Shown: piece by piece, positions 36,209 through 45,661 of the stretch
Numbering within the stretch: the stretch's first letter is position 1
Layout of the letters: each line of letters starts with the position of its first letter
Source of the DNA: Calditrichia bacterium
GTDB taxonomy: Bacteria; Calditrichota; Calditrichia; Calditrichales; J004
Assembly (NCBI GenBank): GCA_020635035.1
Contig: JACKAO010000002.1
Coordinates: 310,001-374,000 of the forward strand
Direction of reading: 5' to 3'
DNA: 64,000 nt
The notes under the pieces: generated by a model
Told to the model about the DNA's origin: nothing
Databases searched by the model: none
Seen by the model: the letters and a program-made list of their open reading frames with translations, nothing else
Translations under genes and position numbers: made by a program

Positions 36209-37591
36209 ATGAAAGTTAACCGCCTTAACGATCTTGATCCCAAAACATATATAAAATTTTTAAAATCATGGGCTTCTGAAAAAGAAATAACCGCTCGGGA
36301 TTTTATTTTGTTTTTTACAAAAGAAAAGGATGAGCAGGGTAATATTAATAATGTTTTTGCCTGGGGATTTCCTGATTCGGAACTGCAAAAGCTGCGATCA
36401 ACAAGACGAAATATTTTTACTGCATTAGATAAAAATGCACATGATTATTCCTATGCTCTGATTAATCTGCAGAATTTTGAATTTAAAAATGCTGAAAGCG
36501 TAACCACTTTTTTTAATGAAAAACTAGAACCAATTTTATTATTTCTGCAAAATCATCTATGCTTAAAAGCATATGTTACTATCCTGGTTCGGAATTATTC
36601 AAAAGAGTCCCTTTATTTCCCATGTTCATGGATGATAGGTGAATTAGTGCGCACTTATTTTCATATGAAAGATGAAAAACTTGTTTGCCAGGATTTAATA
36701 AACGACGAGAAAAATTTTCTGGGTTTAAAAGGGAAAGAAGTTGTTTATGCTTTAAATTTTCGTAAAGAGGAAAACTCACCAATAAAAACATTTGAAAAAC
36801 CCGATTTTTCGATATCTGCTGAATATGCTCAAAATCAGTTGCCACAGTGGTTTGTACTAAAACCCCCGCCAAGAAAAGAAAAAGTAAAACTTCATCCGGG
36901 AAAATACCCTGAAATCCTGGTAGCAGATTTAATTAAAAGTTACACGCAAAGGGGAGATATCATTTTTGATCCGATGTCTGGTACAGGAAGCACACAGGTC
37001 GCAGCTCTGGAATGCGGTCGAAAAGCGTATGGCTTTGAGATAGCCAGGCATTTTTTTGATATTGCAACTGAACGCCTGGCAAATATTCCAACAGATCAAA
37101 CAGAATATCAATTAATAAATAATGATGTCAGAAAAATTGAAAAATATAAAACTCTTCCGGGGACTTTTGATTATATAATAACGTCACCACCGTATTGGGA
37201 TATGTTAAACATGAAAGGGGCTGACACACAAAAGCGCCGCAAACAAAAAGGGCTGCACATTAATTATTCTGATCTTAAAAAAGATCTCGGAAATTATGAA
37301 AACTACGAAGACTTTTTGGATCAGCTTGTTGAGATATATGAACGGATAGTATTACGCTTAAAAGCGAATGGATATTTTACAATTATAGTTAAAAATATAA
37401 AGAAGAAGGGTATTATATATACCTTTGCATGGGATCTTGTTCAACGATTGTCAAAACAAATGGAGCTGACTAATGTTCAGTTTTGGTTACAGGATGATAT
37501 AAAAATAGCCCCGTACGGATGGGGCAGCGCCTGGGTAAGCAACACATTTCACCAATATATTTTAACATTCAAAAAAACCGGATTATCATAA
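36209..37591 (+). CDS. DNA N4-cytosine/N6-adenine methyltransferase
   Basis: A 460-residue SAM-dependent DNA methyltransferase. Residues 1-215 are an uncharacterised N-terminal region that may recognise DNA. The catalytic part opens with LHPGKYPEILVADLI, then the SAM motif DPMSGTGSTQVAALECG at 254-270 and the catalytic TSPPYWDM at 325-332. Motif I therefore precedes motif IV. SPPY is most often associated with amino-methylation of cytosine or adenine. The 3' end overlaps by six bases a convergent gene that looks like a nuclease, which suggests a restriction-modification pair. The specificity is unknown. Confidence 0.85.
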   Translation: MKVNRLNDLDPKTYIKFLKSWASEKEITARDFILFFTKEKDEQGNINNVFAWGFPDSELQKLRSTRRNIFTALDKNAHDYSYALINLQNFEFKNAESVTTFFNEKLEPILLFLQNHLCLKAYVTILVRNYSKESLYFPCSWMIGELVRTYFHMKDEKLVCQDLINDEKNFLGLKGKEVVYALNFRKEENSPIKTFEKPDFSISAEYAQNQLPQWFVLKPPPRKEKVKLHPGKYPEILVADLIKSYTQRGDIIFDPMSGTGSTQVAALECGRKAYGFEIARHFFDIATERLANIPTDQTEYQLINNDVRKIEKYKTLPGTFDYIITSPPYWDMLNMKGADTQKRRKQKGLHINYSDLKKDLGNYENYEDFLDQLVEIYERIVLRLKANGYFTIIVKNIKKKGIIYTFAWDLVQRLSKQMELTNVQFWLQDDIKIAPYGWGSAWVSNTFHQYILTFKKTGLS

Positions 37592-38380
37592 AATTTTTTC
37601 TTTCCCTATAGTAGTTAAAAAAGATGGCAGGTATTGCATTTCCGAACCCATATTATCAATACGTGTCTTTATCAACCCTTTATTTAAAATAGTTCCTTTG
37701 GCAATCGGCAGGAAAAGATCCCATTCGTTTTCAGATGCAGTTGCAGCAATTACAAATCTCGGTTCAGGATTTGTGAGTTTGAAAGCTATGTAGCCTATCT
37801 TTTTCAAGATTATCGTATCCTGATGAATATAGTATTTTTTATTTTGTTCGATATCAGCAAATGCTTTTTCCTGATCCGTGGATAATTCAATCTGTAAACA
37901 CGGATCTTCCAGAAAAGTAAAAAGATACCTTTTCCTTGCACTTTCTTTAAGATGGGTACGGTTTCTTGTTGCCCATTGATCTTTGTAATGGCGATTAGGA
38001 ATAAGTGCAGGAAGATGCAGCCAGTCATCCCGATTCATTTTAGAAAAATCAAAAGTGAGATTTTTAATATCCCACTCTTCATTAGTACCATTAATATAGA
38101 CTAAAATATCAAAACGGTCTTTTTCCCAAAAAGCAGTTTCTCCGCTCCAGCTTTCGATACGAATATTGTATTCTTCAAAAACATTCCAGATTAAATGTTC
38201 AGGAATTTTTCCGAGAATAATATTACGCAGACGTTTTTTAAGGCCGGTTTTATTATCATTATAGCTCATCCGGTTTAGCGTCCATGGAAGTGATAAAACG
38301 GCATACTTGATGGCTTGTTTTAATGCTTTTTGAAAATGATCCTTTGAAGGATGATACACTATGTTTTCAGTAAGAACCAT
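37586..38380 (-). CDS. Putative PD-(D/E)xK restriction endonuclease
   Basis: I do not recognise this 264-residue protein by family. It contains a plausible PD-(D/E)xK nuclease core: Glu81 in SGETAF, Asp91 in RFDILVYING and the Asp104-x-Lys106 pair in EEWDIKNL, on adjacent strands. It is convergent with, and overlaps by six bases, a DNA methyltransferase gene, the arrangement expected of a type II restriction-modification system. The nuclease role is inference from the motif and the context; a non-nuclease partner of the methylase is possible. Confidence 0.55.
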   Translation of the reverse strand: MVLTENIVYHPSKDHFQKALKQAIKYAVLSLPWTLNRMSYNDNKTGLKKRLRNIILGKIPEHLIWNVFEEYNIRIESWSGETAFWEKDRFDILVYINGTNEEWDIKNLTFDFSKMNRDDWLHLPALIPNRHYKDQWATRNRTHLKESARKRYLFTFLEDPCLQIELSTDQEKAFADIEQNKKYYIHQDTIILKKIGYIAFKLTNPEPRFVIAATASENEWDLFLPIAKGTILNKGLIKTRIDNMGSEMQYLPSFLTTIGKEKIL

Positions 38381-38483
38381 TGACCCACCAATATGATAAC
38401 GGTATTAAAATAGATTAAAAATTAGAAAAAGACAAGACTGGATTTAGTGAATTTAAAACTTTTGAAAGGAGTCAATAACTTTT

Positions 38484-38511
38484 TTGAAACTGTATTATGA
38501 TTTCTTATATT
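38484..38511 (+). promoter_or_regulatory. Candidate promoter of the 2-oxoacid:ferredoxin oxidoreductase operon
   Basis: TTGAAA at 38484-38489 and TATATT at 38506-38511 are separated by 16 bases. They lie about 90 bases before the first gene of the operon, within the divergent intergenic region shared with the putative nuclease gene. Confidence 0.42.
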
Positions 38512-38600
38512 TATAGCGTAGAAGTTTCCCAAATCATCAAAGGTAAATAATGATTTGTGAATGTTTTCATTTCATGGGAGCTCAAAATGTTGAGGTTAAT

Positions 38601-39173
38601 ATGATCGAAATTCGTATGCATGGACGAGGTGGCCAGGGCGCTGTCGTCGCATGCAAAATTTTAGCAAGCGCCCTTTACAAAGAAGGCAAATTTGCCCAGT
38701 CTTTTCCTTCCTTCGGTGTTGAACGTCGCGGTGCTCCGGTTATGGCTTTTACCCGCATTGATAATAAACCTATTCATCTTAGAACAGAAATCTACGAGCC
38801 GGATCATTTAATTATCCTGGATGCAACTTTATTACAATCTGTTAATGTTACTACTGGATTAAAGCCCGGTGGTAAAATATTAATTAACAGTGCATTACCG
38901 GCGGCGCAATTCCAATTACCGGATAGTTTTATCGTAAAAACTATCGATGCCAGTCAGATTGCTGTTATTCATGGATTGGGTACAAGGGCAACTCCAATTG
39001 TTAATACAGCTATTCTGGGAGCTTTTTCAAAATTTACAGGTATTGTTGGATTAAACGCCATCGAAAGTGCAATTCTGGAGTATGTACCTGTTAAAGCCGA
39101 AGCAAATGTTAAAGCAACACATGAAGCGTATCAAATGTTAAAAGCAGAAAATCCTGCAGATTTGGTGGTGTAA
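38601..39173 (+). CDS. 2-oxoacid:ferredoxin oxidoreductase, gamma subunit
   Basis: The gamma subunit of a pyruvate/2-oxoacid:ferredoxin oxidoreductase, which makes acyl-CoA, CO2 and reduced ferredoxin. The start is ATG 38601 with GAGGTT upstream; an upstream ATG at 38550 adds a Cys-rich tail unlike the family. The 190-residue product opens with the signature MIEIRMHGRGGQGAVVACKIL and continues with FGVERRGAPVMAFTR. It is followed one base later by the flavoprotein/ferredoxin gene, then the alpha and beta subunits, all overlapping or nearly so. Confidence 0.9.
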   Translation: MIEIRMHGRGGQGAVVACKILASALYKEGKFAQSFPSFGVERRGAPVMAFTRIDNKPIHLRTEIYEPDHLIILDATLLQSVNVTTGLKPGGKILINSALPAAQFQLPDSFIVKTIDASQIAVIHGLGTRATPIVNTAILGAFSKFTGIVGLNAIESAILEYVPVKAEANVKATHEAYQMLKAENPADLVV

Positions 39174-39174
39174 G

Positions 39175-40860
39175 ATGAAAGACGCATTGGAATCAAACAA
39201 CGGAAAACCGGTTTTTGCAATGTCCGTTACGGATATGCATAAAAATAAAACAGGTAGTTGGCGCTATATGCGTCCAATTTATGATGAAAAAACACCACCT
39301 TGTATCAAGGGCTGTCCGGCCGGAGAAAGAATACCGCAATATTTTGCACTGGTTAAAGAAAAACGTTACCAGGATGCCTGGCATTTGATTCTTGAAGATA
39401 ATCCATTACCCGGGGTTTGTGGCAGAGTGTGTTACCATCCCTGTGAAGGTGTCTGTAACCGCAAGGATTTTGATGAAACAATTGCGATACATAACCTGGA
39501 ACGGTTCGTAGCAGATCAAAATGTTGGAAATTCATTTCCGCAGCGGTTTTTTGCTGAAAAAACAGGTAAAAAAACAGCAATTATTGGTTCGGGACCGGCA
39601 GGATTAAGTGCGGCATTTCAGTTAGCCCGTAAAGGTCATGCAGTTACAATCTATGAGTCATTAGCTGAGCCGGGCGGGATGCTGCAGATGGGTATACCAA
39701 AATACAGGCTTCCGCGGGAAGTTCTGGAAAAAGAAATCAATGATATAAAGTCTCTTGGCGTGGAAATCATAACAAACACAGAGATCGGGAAGGATAAACC
39801 CTGGCAGGAATTGAGCGACACTTTTGATTCAATTCTTGTAGCCACAGGGGCAACAAAAAGCAGACCCATGCAGATCCCGGGTGAAGATCTGGAAGGAGTA
39901 TCTTCGGGCTTGGCATTTCTGCGCGAGTTTAATATGCAGCATAAACGTGATATCAAAAAGAAAATTGTAATAATCGGTGGTGGTAATACTGCGATCGATT
40001 GTGCCAGAAGTGCGATTCGTTTAGGGGCATATGTTACGATCATTTATCGCCGTTCAAGACATGAGATGCCCGCTGTTCCCGAAGAAATAGCTGAAGCTGA
40101 AGCTGAAGGTGTAAAAATAATCTATCTTACAAATCCGATTGAATTTATTGGCAATGGTAAACTCGAAAAAATTAAACTTGTACAGATGCAGCTCGGTCAG
40201 CCGGATGCAGATGGGCGCCGCCGGCCTGTTCCTATAAAAGGCTCAGAATTTGAGATAGAAGCAGACCAGGTAATGTTAGCGATTGGTGAAGTTCCAAAAT
40301 TAGATTTTCTTCCTGAAGGTGTTCACGAAAAATGGGGGCGTGTTGATGTAGATGCTTATCAAATGAGCAATAATAAAGGTGTTTTTGCCTGCGGAGATTC
40401 GGCAAACGGACCCATCGGGACAGTTGTAGACGCAATTGCAACAGGTAAGCGGGCTGCAATTGCCATCGATTCTTATCTGACAAATCAGGAAACAGAGTTT
40501 GTTCATTATGGTAAAGTTGTTGGTTTTAATGAGATTAATCTTGATTACTTCAAAAAAGAAAAGAGGGTAAAACAAAACCGAAATAACCAGAAAGAAGTGC
40601 TCTCAAATTTTAACGAAGTACATCTTGGTATTTCCGAATCGGATGCTTTGTATGAAGCTGAAAGATGTTTCAGCTGTGGTATTTGTACTTATTGTGATAC
40701 CTGCCTTATCTACTGTCCGGATGTGGCAATTACAAAAGCACCTGATGGCAAAGGATATATTATTAATTATGAATTTTGTAAAGGTTGCGGATTATGTGTT
40801 CATGAATGTCCGCGTAATGCAATGACATTTGAAGAGGAGCTAAAATGGCGGATAGTTTGA
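39175..40860 (+). CDS. GltD-like flavoprotein fused to a 2[4Fe-4S] ferredoxin (delta-type) domain
   Basis: A 561-residue fusion. The N-terminal CIKGCPAGERIPQ and GVCGRVCYHPCEGVCNR set bind FeS clusters. Next comes an NAD(P)H:FAD oxidoreductase like glutamate synthase small subunit, with IIGSGPAGLSAAFQLA near residues 138-153 and a second nucleotide motif IIGGGNTAIDCARSA near 264-278. The C-terminus (about 495-555) holds two ferredoxin motifs, CFSCGICTYCDTCLIYCP and CKGCGLCVHECP. It stands in the position of the delta subunit, suggesting electron exchange between NAD(P)H and the oxidoreductase. The end overlaps the alpha-subunit start. Confidence 0.9.
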   Translation: MKDALESNNGKPVFAMSVTDMHKNKTGSWRYMRPIYDEKTPPCIKGCPAGERIPQYFALVKEKRYQDAWHLILEDNPLPGVCGRVCYHPCEGVCNRKDFDETIAIHNLERFVADQNVGNSFPQRFFAEKTGKKTAIIGSGPAGLSAAFQLARKGHAVTIYESLAEPGGMLQMGIPKYRLPREVLEKEINDIKSLGVEIITNTEIGKDKPWQELSDTFDSILVATGATKSRPMQIPGEDLEGVSSGLAFLREFNMQHKRDIKKKIVIIGGGNTAIDCARSAIRLGAYVTIIYRRSRHEMPAVPEEIAEAEAEGVKIIYLTNPIEFIGNGKLEKIKLVQMQLGQPDADGRRRPVPIKGSEFEIEADQVMLAIGEVPKLDFLPEGVHEKWGRVDVDAYQMSNNKGVFACGDSANGPIGTVVDAIATGKRAAIAIDSYLTNQETEFVHYGKVVGFNEINLDYFKKEKRVKQNRNNQKEVLSNFNEVHLGISESDALYEAERCFSCGICTYCDTCLIYCPDVAITKAPDGKGYIINYEFCKGCGLCVHECPRNAMTFEEELKWRIV

Positions 40861-42059
40861 TTGCTGAAGGTCTGGAAAAATATTTTAATCCAGAGACAAC
40901 AGCCGAAGTAAAAGCGATAGAGGGCACACATGCAGCTTCTTATGCCGCCAAACTGGCCCGAGTAAAAGTGGTTTCTGCTTACCCGATTACACCGCAAACA
41001 ACAATCGTTGAAAAATTATCAGAAATGTGCGCTTCCGGTGAAATGGAAGCGGAGTTTATAAAGGTTGAATCTGAACATTCGGCGATGGCTTGTGTCATTG
41101 GTGCTGAATCTACAGGAACCCGTTCATTTACAGCCACATCAAGCCAGGGCCTTGCCTTAATGCATGAAGAACTTCATTGGGCAACAGGTGCACGATTACC
41201 TGTTGTAATGGCAAATGTAAACCGTGCATTAGGCGCACCATGGAATATCTGGGCAGACCAGACAGACAGTCTGGCTCAAAGAGATACGGGATGGATTCAG
41301 TGTTATGCTGAAAGTAATCAGGAAGTTCTGGATATGATCATCCAGGCATACCGCCTTGCTGAAATAGTTATGCTTCCTGTAATGGTAAATATGGATGCCT
41401 TCTTTTTATCGCATACCACCGAACCGGTTGCTTTACCAAAACAGGAGCTGGTAGATCAGTTTTTACCGGAATATAATCCCAAATATAAAATGGATATTAA
41501 TGACCCTCATGCTTTTGGCGGCTTGGCAAAGCCCGACACATATATGGAATTGAGATACAATATTCAGAAATCTATGGAAGATGCGCACAGGTTAATACCG
41601 GAAGTCGCGGATGAATTTGAAAAAGTTATTGGCAGAAACCATGGTGGTTTAATCGAAGAATATCAAACAAAAGACGCGGAGTATTTAATTGTAACTTCAG
41701 GAACTATAACAGGAACCAGTCGCATCGTTGTTGATCAATTAAGAGCGCAGGGACTAAAACTGGGATTACTTAAAATTCGTTTTTTCCGTCCTTTCCCGGT
41801 AAAAGAAGTTCAGTCTGTTCTGGGAAAAATTAAAAAGATCGCTGTGATTGATCGTAACCTGTCATTCGGACGCTGCGGAATTTTCTTCTCGGAGCTGCAG
41901 GCAGCTCTCTATAATTGCGAATGTCGTCCTTTACTGAATGGATATGTTGCAGGGCTTGGTGGCAGAGATGTAACCCCAAAAACAATCGAAAAAATAGTAA
42001 ACCACCTGATAGCGAGTGAAAAAGGTGAAGATCTTATTTGGATGGAGTTAAATATATGA
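40845..42059 (+). CDS. 2-oxoacid:ferredoxin oxidoreductase, alpha subunit
   Basis: The alpha subunit supplies part of the thiamine-diphosphate site and CoA binding. The 404-residue protein has SAYPITPQTTIVEKLSEM near residues 43-60 and FIKVESEHSAMACVIGAE near 73-90, both hallmarks of the PorA family, plus TSSQGLALMHEELHWATG. It overlaps the flavoprotein gene by 16 bases and the beta subunit by 4, so all four subunits are one unit. Pyruvate is the likely substrate, but branched-chain 2-oxoacids are possible. Confidence 0.92.
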   Translation: MADSLIAEGLEKYFNPETTAEVKAIEGTHAASYAAKLARVKVVSAYPITPQTTIVEKLSEMCASGEMEAEFIKVESEHSAMACVIGAESTGTRSFTATSSQGLALMHEELHWATGARLPVVMANVNRALGAPWNIWADQTDSLAQRDTGWIQCYAESNQEVLDMIIQAYRLAEIVMLPVMVNMDAFFLSHTTEPVALPKQELVDQFLPEYNPKYKMDINDPHAFGGLAKPDTYMELRYNIQKSMEDAHRLIPEVADEFEKVIGRNHGGLIEEYQTKDAEYLIVTSGTITGTSRIVVDQLRAQGLKLGLLKIRFFRPFPVKEVQSVLGKIKKIAVIDRNLSFGRCGIFFSELQAALYNCECRPLLNGYVAGLGGRDVTPKTIEKIVNHLIASEKGEDLIWMELNI

Positions 42060-42961
42060 GCCAGATGAAATTTGAAATCCCGGAAATTGAGTTAATGAAA
42101 TCAGGCCATGTTGCCTGTCCCGGATGTGGTGCCAGTATGGCAATGCGTTATGCTTTAAAAGCGCTTGGTCCTAAAACTATGGTGGTAATACCTGCATGCT
42201 GCTGGGCAATTATAGATGGCCCGAATCCGTGCTCGGTAAATGGCGTTCCTGTTTTTCATTGTGCTTTTGAAACAGCAGCGATCACGGCAACTGGTATAAA
42301 AGCCGGATTAAAACGCCAGGGAAAAGATGATATTTCTGTACTGGCGTGGGCTGGTGATGGTGGTACTTTCGATATCGGGTTACAGGCAATTTCGGGTGCA
42401 GCAGAACGTAATGAAGACATCATTTATGTCTGTTACGATAATGAAGCATATATGAATACCGGGATTCAGCGCAGTTCAGCAACGCCCTGGGGTGCCTGGA
42501 CAACCACTACACCGGTTAAAAACCCTAAAGAGCGGCCTAAAAAAGATATTGTGGATATACTTCTTGCACACCATATACCTTATGTTGCCACTGCATCGGT
42601 TGCTTATCCGGATGATTTCATCAGAAAAATGCAAAAAGCAAAATCAATCCGCGGAATGAAATTTATCCATGTATTATCTCCATGCCCGCCGGGATGGAAA
42701 TCGCAGGCGGAAGAATCCGTGCATATTTCCCGGCTAGCTGTTCACAGTAATGTTTTTCCGTTGTATGAAGTGGATGACGGCTATCGTTACACTATAAGTA
42801 TCCAGCCGAAAAAAGTACCTGTCCGTGATTATCTTAAGTATCAGGGGCGCTTCAAGCACTTATCCGAAGAACAAATAGAACTTATCCAGCAGGCTGCTGA
42901 CCGCAAGTGGGATATCCTTATGAAGAAAGTGGAGATGGGTGAGTTGTTTATGCAAAATTAA
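42056..42961 (+). CDS. 2-oxoacid:ferredoxin oxidoreductase, beta subunit
   Basis: The beta subunit carries thiamine diphosphate and a cluster. The start is ATG 42056 in the ATGA overlap with the alpha subunit; an ATG at 42038 lies further inside it. Signatures are HVACPGCGASMAMRYAL, the ThDP/Mg motif GDGGTFDIGLQAISGAAERN and YDNEAYMNTGIQRS. The length of 301 residues is typical of the PorB family. A hairpin follows the stop. Confidence 0.92.
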   Translation: MSQMKFEIPEIELMKSGHVACPGCGASMAMRYALKALGPKTMVVIPACCWAIIDGPNPCSVNGVPVFHCAFETAAITATGIKAGLKRQGKDDISVLAWAGDGGTFDIGLQAISGAAERNEDIIYVCYDNEAYMNTGIQRSSATPWGAWTTTTPVKNPKERPKKDIVDILLAHHIPYVATASVAYPDDFIRKMQKAKSIRGMKFIHVLSPCPPGWKSQAEESVHISRLAVHSNVFPLYEVDDGYRYTISIQPKKVPVRDYLKYQGRFKHLSEEQIELIQQAADRKWDILMKKVEMGELFMQN

Positions 42962-42972
42962 GGTGATTCAAC

Positions 42973-43006
42973 AATTGTCACTTCTGAAATCAAGGGAGTG
43001 ACAATT
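42973..43006. terminator. Inverted repeat between the convergent por beta and rmuC genes
   Basis: AATTGTCACT at 42973-42982 and AGTGACAATT at 42997-43006 are perfect 10-base arms around a 14-base loop. It fills the gap between convergent stops and could end transcription both ways, although the T-runs are short. Confidence 0.6.
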
Positions 43007-44188
43007 TTAATCCGGTAAAAGTGATTTTGTCTCACTGCGAATTAAATCAATTTTCTGCAGGGGTTTTTCCAGCTGACTGGACCGGACGGTCAGCAATTCA
43101 TAAAAATCACGCTGCGCAGCTTCAATCTTTTTACCCATTGAATCCATGCGGTCTTTAAATTTATCCCATTGCTTGTTGAATTCAGCTAATAAATTCAGGA
43201 TTTCCGCGGCTGTTTTTTCCAGGTTAAAATTTTCCACGGCCTGCCGGATAACGGCTAGAATCCCGTAAAGAGTAACGGGAGAGCTTAGAATTACTTTGTT
43301 TCGTAAAGCATCATCAAGAATTGCCTGGTCATGTTCGTTAATAAACGCATAGACCTGCTCATTGGGAATAAATACAATCATATAGTCTACAGTGTTTTCT
43401 TTAGGATTGATGTACTCTCGCGTTGCAACTTCTTTGATGCGTTGCCGGACATCTTTTAAAAACTGGTTCTTGAACTGTGCTTTTTCATAATCATTTTCTG
43501 AATTCAGAAAGGATAAATAATTATTTAATGGAAATTTGACATCCATATTGACACGCATATCCTGTGGCAGTAAAAATGTAAAATCGGGGCGTGTTCCTGA
43601 ATCGGCCATGCTTTTCTGCTTTAGATAATTGATGCCTTCAACAAAACCGGCCATTCTTAAAACATCTTCAGCCATTCGTTCGCCCCATTGTCCACGTGTT
43701 TGTGAGTGGCTAAGGGCGCTGTTTAACTGATGAGTAGTTTCCTGTAGTCTTTGTGTCTGCTCTGCTGAAAATTTTAATTGCTGTGAAATTTCACCATAGC
43801 TTTGCTTACGTTCTTTTTCGATACGGCCAATCACATCCTGAACTTTGTCCAGCTCATTTTTCATGTTCACAAGGGTTTGATCAATAAGAGATTTTTTGTT
43901 TTGCAGATTTTCTTCGCTTCTTCGGGACTGCTCAAAGAATTTTTGATTAGCCAGCTTAATGAACTCATCTGTGGATTTACTCAAAGCTTCCATTGAAAGC
44001 GCACCAAACGATTCACGAACCTGGCGCAATAACCGTTCAAGTTCGTTGATTTTTTCAAATTGTGTCCGCCGCGTCAGCTCTTCAGCCAATTGAGCAACAC
44101 TTTTTTGTTGCCGGCTGAGAATAAAATATATTATTAAAGCTCCCAGAAGAAATCCGGATATAAACAAGCCAATTTCAATATACGGCAT
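43007..44188 (-). CDS. rmuC: DNA recombination protein RmuC
   Basis: RmuC is a putative nuclease-fold protein that limits rearrangements at inverted repeats. The 393-residue protein has an N-terminal membrane segment (GLFISGFLLGALIIYFIL), a long coiled coil (about 30-150) and the conserved domain with RGQWGERMAEDVLRMAGF near 166-183, PDFTFLLPQDM and KFPLNNY near 208-228 (DVKFPL holds the nuclease-like Lys) and IVFIPNEQVYAFI near 270-282. It is convergent with the por operon. Confidence 0.93.
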   Translation of the reverse strand: MPYIEIGLFISGFLLGALIIYFILSRQQKSVAQLAEELTRRTQFEKINELERLLRQVRESFGALSMEALSKSTDEFIKLANQKFFEQSRRSEENLQNKKSLIDQTLVNMKNELDKVQDVIGRIEKERKQSYGEISQQLKFSAEQTQRLQETTHQLNSALSHSQTRGQWGERMAEDVLRMAGFVEGINYLKQKSMADSGTRPDFTFLLPQDMRVNMDVKFPLNNYLSFLNSENDYEKAQFKNQFLKDVRQRIKEVATREYINPKENTVDYMIVFIPNEQVYAFINEHDQAILDDALRNKVILSSPVTLYGILAVIRQAVENFNLEKTAAEILNLLAEFNKQWDKFKDRMDSMGKKIEAAQRDFYELLTVRSSQLEKPLQKIDLIRSETKSLLPD

Positions 44189-44285
44189 AGTTTCTCCAAT
44201 TATATTTTAGTGCAATTTAAGGAGCGGTGCTGATATATGAAAGTATATGAAACGGATCTGCAACCGGTGCGAAAATATAGATTTT

Positions 44286-45518
44286 TTAATTATCGGGATA
44301 GCGGTGCTGAATAGATTTTAAAACATCGGTGATATCAAGGAATAGTTCAACCAGCTCAGGATCAAATTGGCTTCCCGCGCCTTCATGAATGGCTTCAAGA
44401 ACTTTGTCTTCATCCCATGCTTCTTTATAAACGCGCTTGGATGACAGGGCATCAAAAACATCAGCTAAAGCGACGATACGTCCAAAAAGGGGGATTTCTT
44501 CTTCTTTTTTACCCAGGGCATGGCCTTCATTGTCCATGTGTCCTTCGAGGGGTTTTCCTGTTGCAATATTTATATGGCCGGGATACCCCTTGCCATCCCA
44601 TCGTTCATGATGATTTAAGGCCACCTCTTCAGCAATTTCATCAAATTCGCTGCGGGCACCGCGAAAAAGCTGAGCACCGAGAAGCGTATGCTGTTTCATG
44701 GTTTCGTATTCTTCGTCTGTAAATTTCCCGGGCTTTTTAAGTATCAGATCCGAAATTGCCACTTTACCAACATCATGCAACATTGCAGCCATACGTAAAG
44801 CATCTTTTTGAGAATCGATCTGATCCTGCGGTATACCTTTCTTGCGGGCATATGCTTCGTAAAGTTCAAGTGAATAAGCAGCAACCCGATTTACATGGGC
44901 GCCTGTTTCTTTGGGATCGCGTAATTCGGCCATACTGATCATGCGCATAATTGTGGTACGGGTTAACTGTGCCCGTTCAATAGCATTAGCGGCATAGTTA
45001 GCAAAATGGATAATCAGCGGTTCGTCTTCATCCATAAAGGAAATAATTTTATCGTTGTCGTCCTGTGCATTAATAAGCTGCAGAACGCCAATTATCTGCT
45101 TACGGTTATTCGTTAAAGGAACAGTTAAAATAGATTTTGTATGATATCCAACCTTTTTGTCAAAATCACTGTTAAATGAAAAAGGCAGGGCTGAAGAGAT
45201 TTTATAAGCATCCGGAATATTTGATGTGGAACCGTTATTTGCTACAAAGCCGGCAATTGAATGATTATCTATCGGCATGGAGAATGTCGTATAAATAAGC
45301 TTTTTTCCGGGCTTAAGTTTTGCCTGAAGTGTGTCATTTTGTGAGTAGCTGAATTTTAGAGTATCGCCTTCTTTAATATATATTGAGCCGGCATCAGCAT
45401 GAACCAGGTTTCGCGCTTCACTTAATATTTTTTCGAGAAGGACATCTAAATCGCTGATCTGATTGACTTCCAATCCCAATTGAATAAGTCTGGATAATTT
45501 AGTTTTTCGGTCAAGCAT
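44286..45518 (-). CDS. GAF-domain HD-GYP phosphodiesterase
   Basis: A 410-residue signalling protein. An N-terminal GAF domain (about 15-190) carries ADAGSIYIKEGDTLKF and KSILTVPLTNNRKQIIGVLQLIN. The HD-GYP domain (about 205-405) shows MAAMLHDVGKVAISDLIL, the HHERWDGKGYPG signature and VALADVFDALSSKRVYKE. HD-GYP proteins hydrolyse cyclic-di-GMP or related dinucleotides. No signal peptide or membrane segment is seen, so it is cytosolic. The GAF ligand is unknown. Confidence 0.93.
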   Translation of the reverse strand: MLDRKTKLSRLIQLGLEVNQISDLDVLLEKILSEARNLVHADAGSIYIKEGDTLKFSYSQNDTLQAKLKPGKKLIYTTFSMPIDNHSIAGFVANNGSTSNIPDAYKISSALPFSFNSDFDKKVGYHTKSILTVPLTNNRKQIIGVLQLINAQDDNDKIISFMDEDEPLIIHFANYAANAIERAQLTRTTIMRMISMAELRDPKETGAHVNRVAAYSLELYEAYARKKGIPQDQIDSQKDALRMAAMLHDVGKVAISDLILKKPGKFTDEEYETMKQHTLLGAQLFRGARSEFDEIAEEVALNHHERWDGKGYPGHINIATGKPLEGHMDNEGHALGKKEEEIPLFGRIVALADVFDALSSKRVYKEAWDEDKVLEAIHEGAGSQFDPELVELFLDITDVLKSIQHRYPDN

Positions 45519-45661
45519 GAACTATCCTTAGTTTTAGGCTAAGCAGAGGAGATACTATTCATCGAACGATTAGTGTAATTTATTTAGTTACTTTATTCAA
45601 ATATTTTTATAGATCATTTTTTTGAGTAAGCTTAATAAAATTAACATGCAAGGCATCTAAA

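Noticed and set aside
43688..43703. CCACGTGT inside rmuC as a third parS-like site, and a CACGTG at 25216-25221 inside the TolC-like gene
   Set aside because: Only the central hexamer and one flank agree with parS; the other arm does not, and both lie within ordinary coding sequence away from the origin block.
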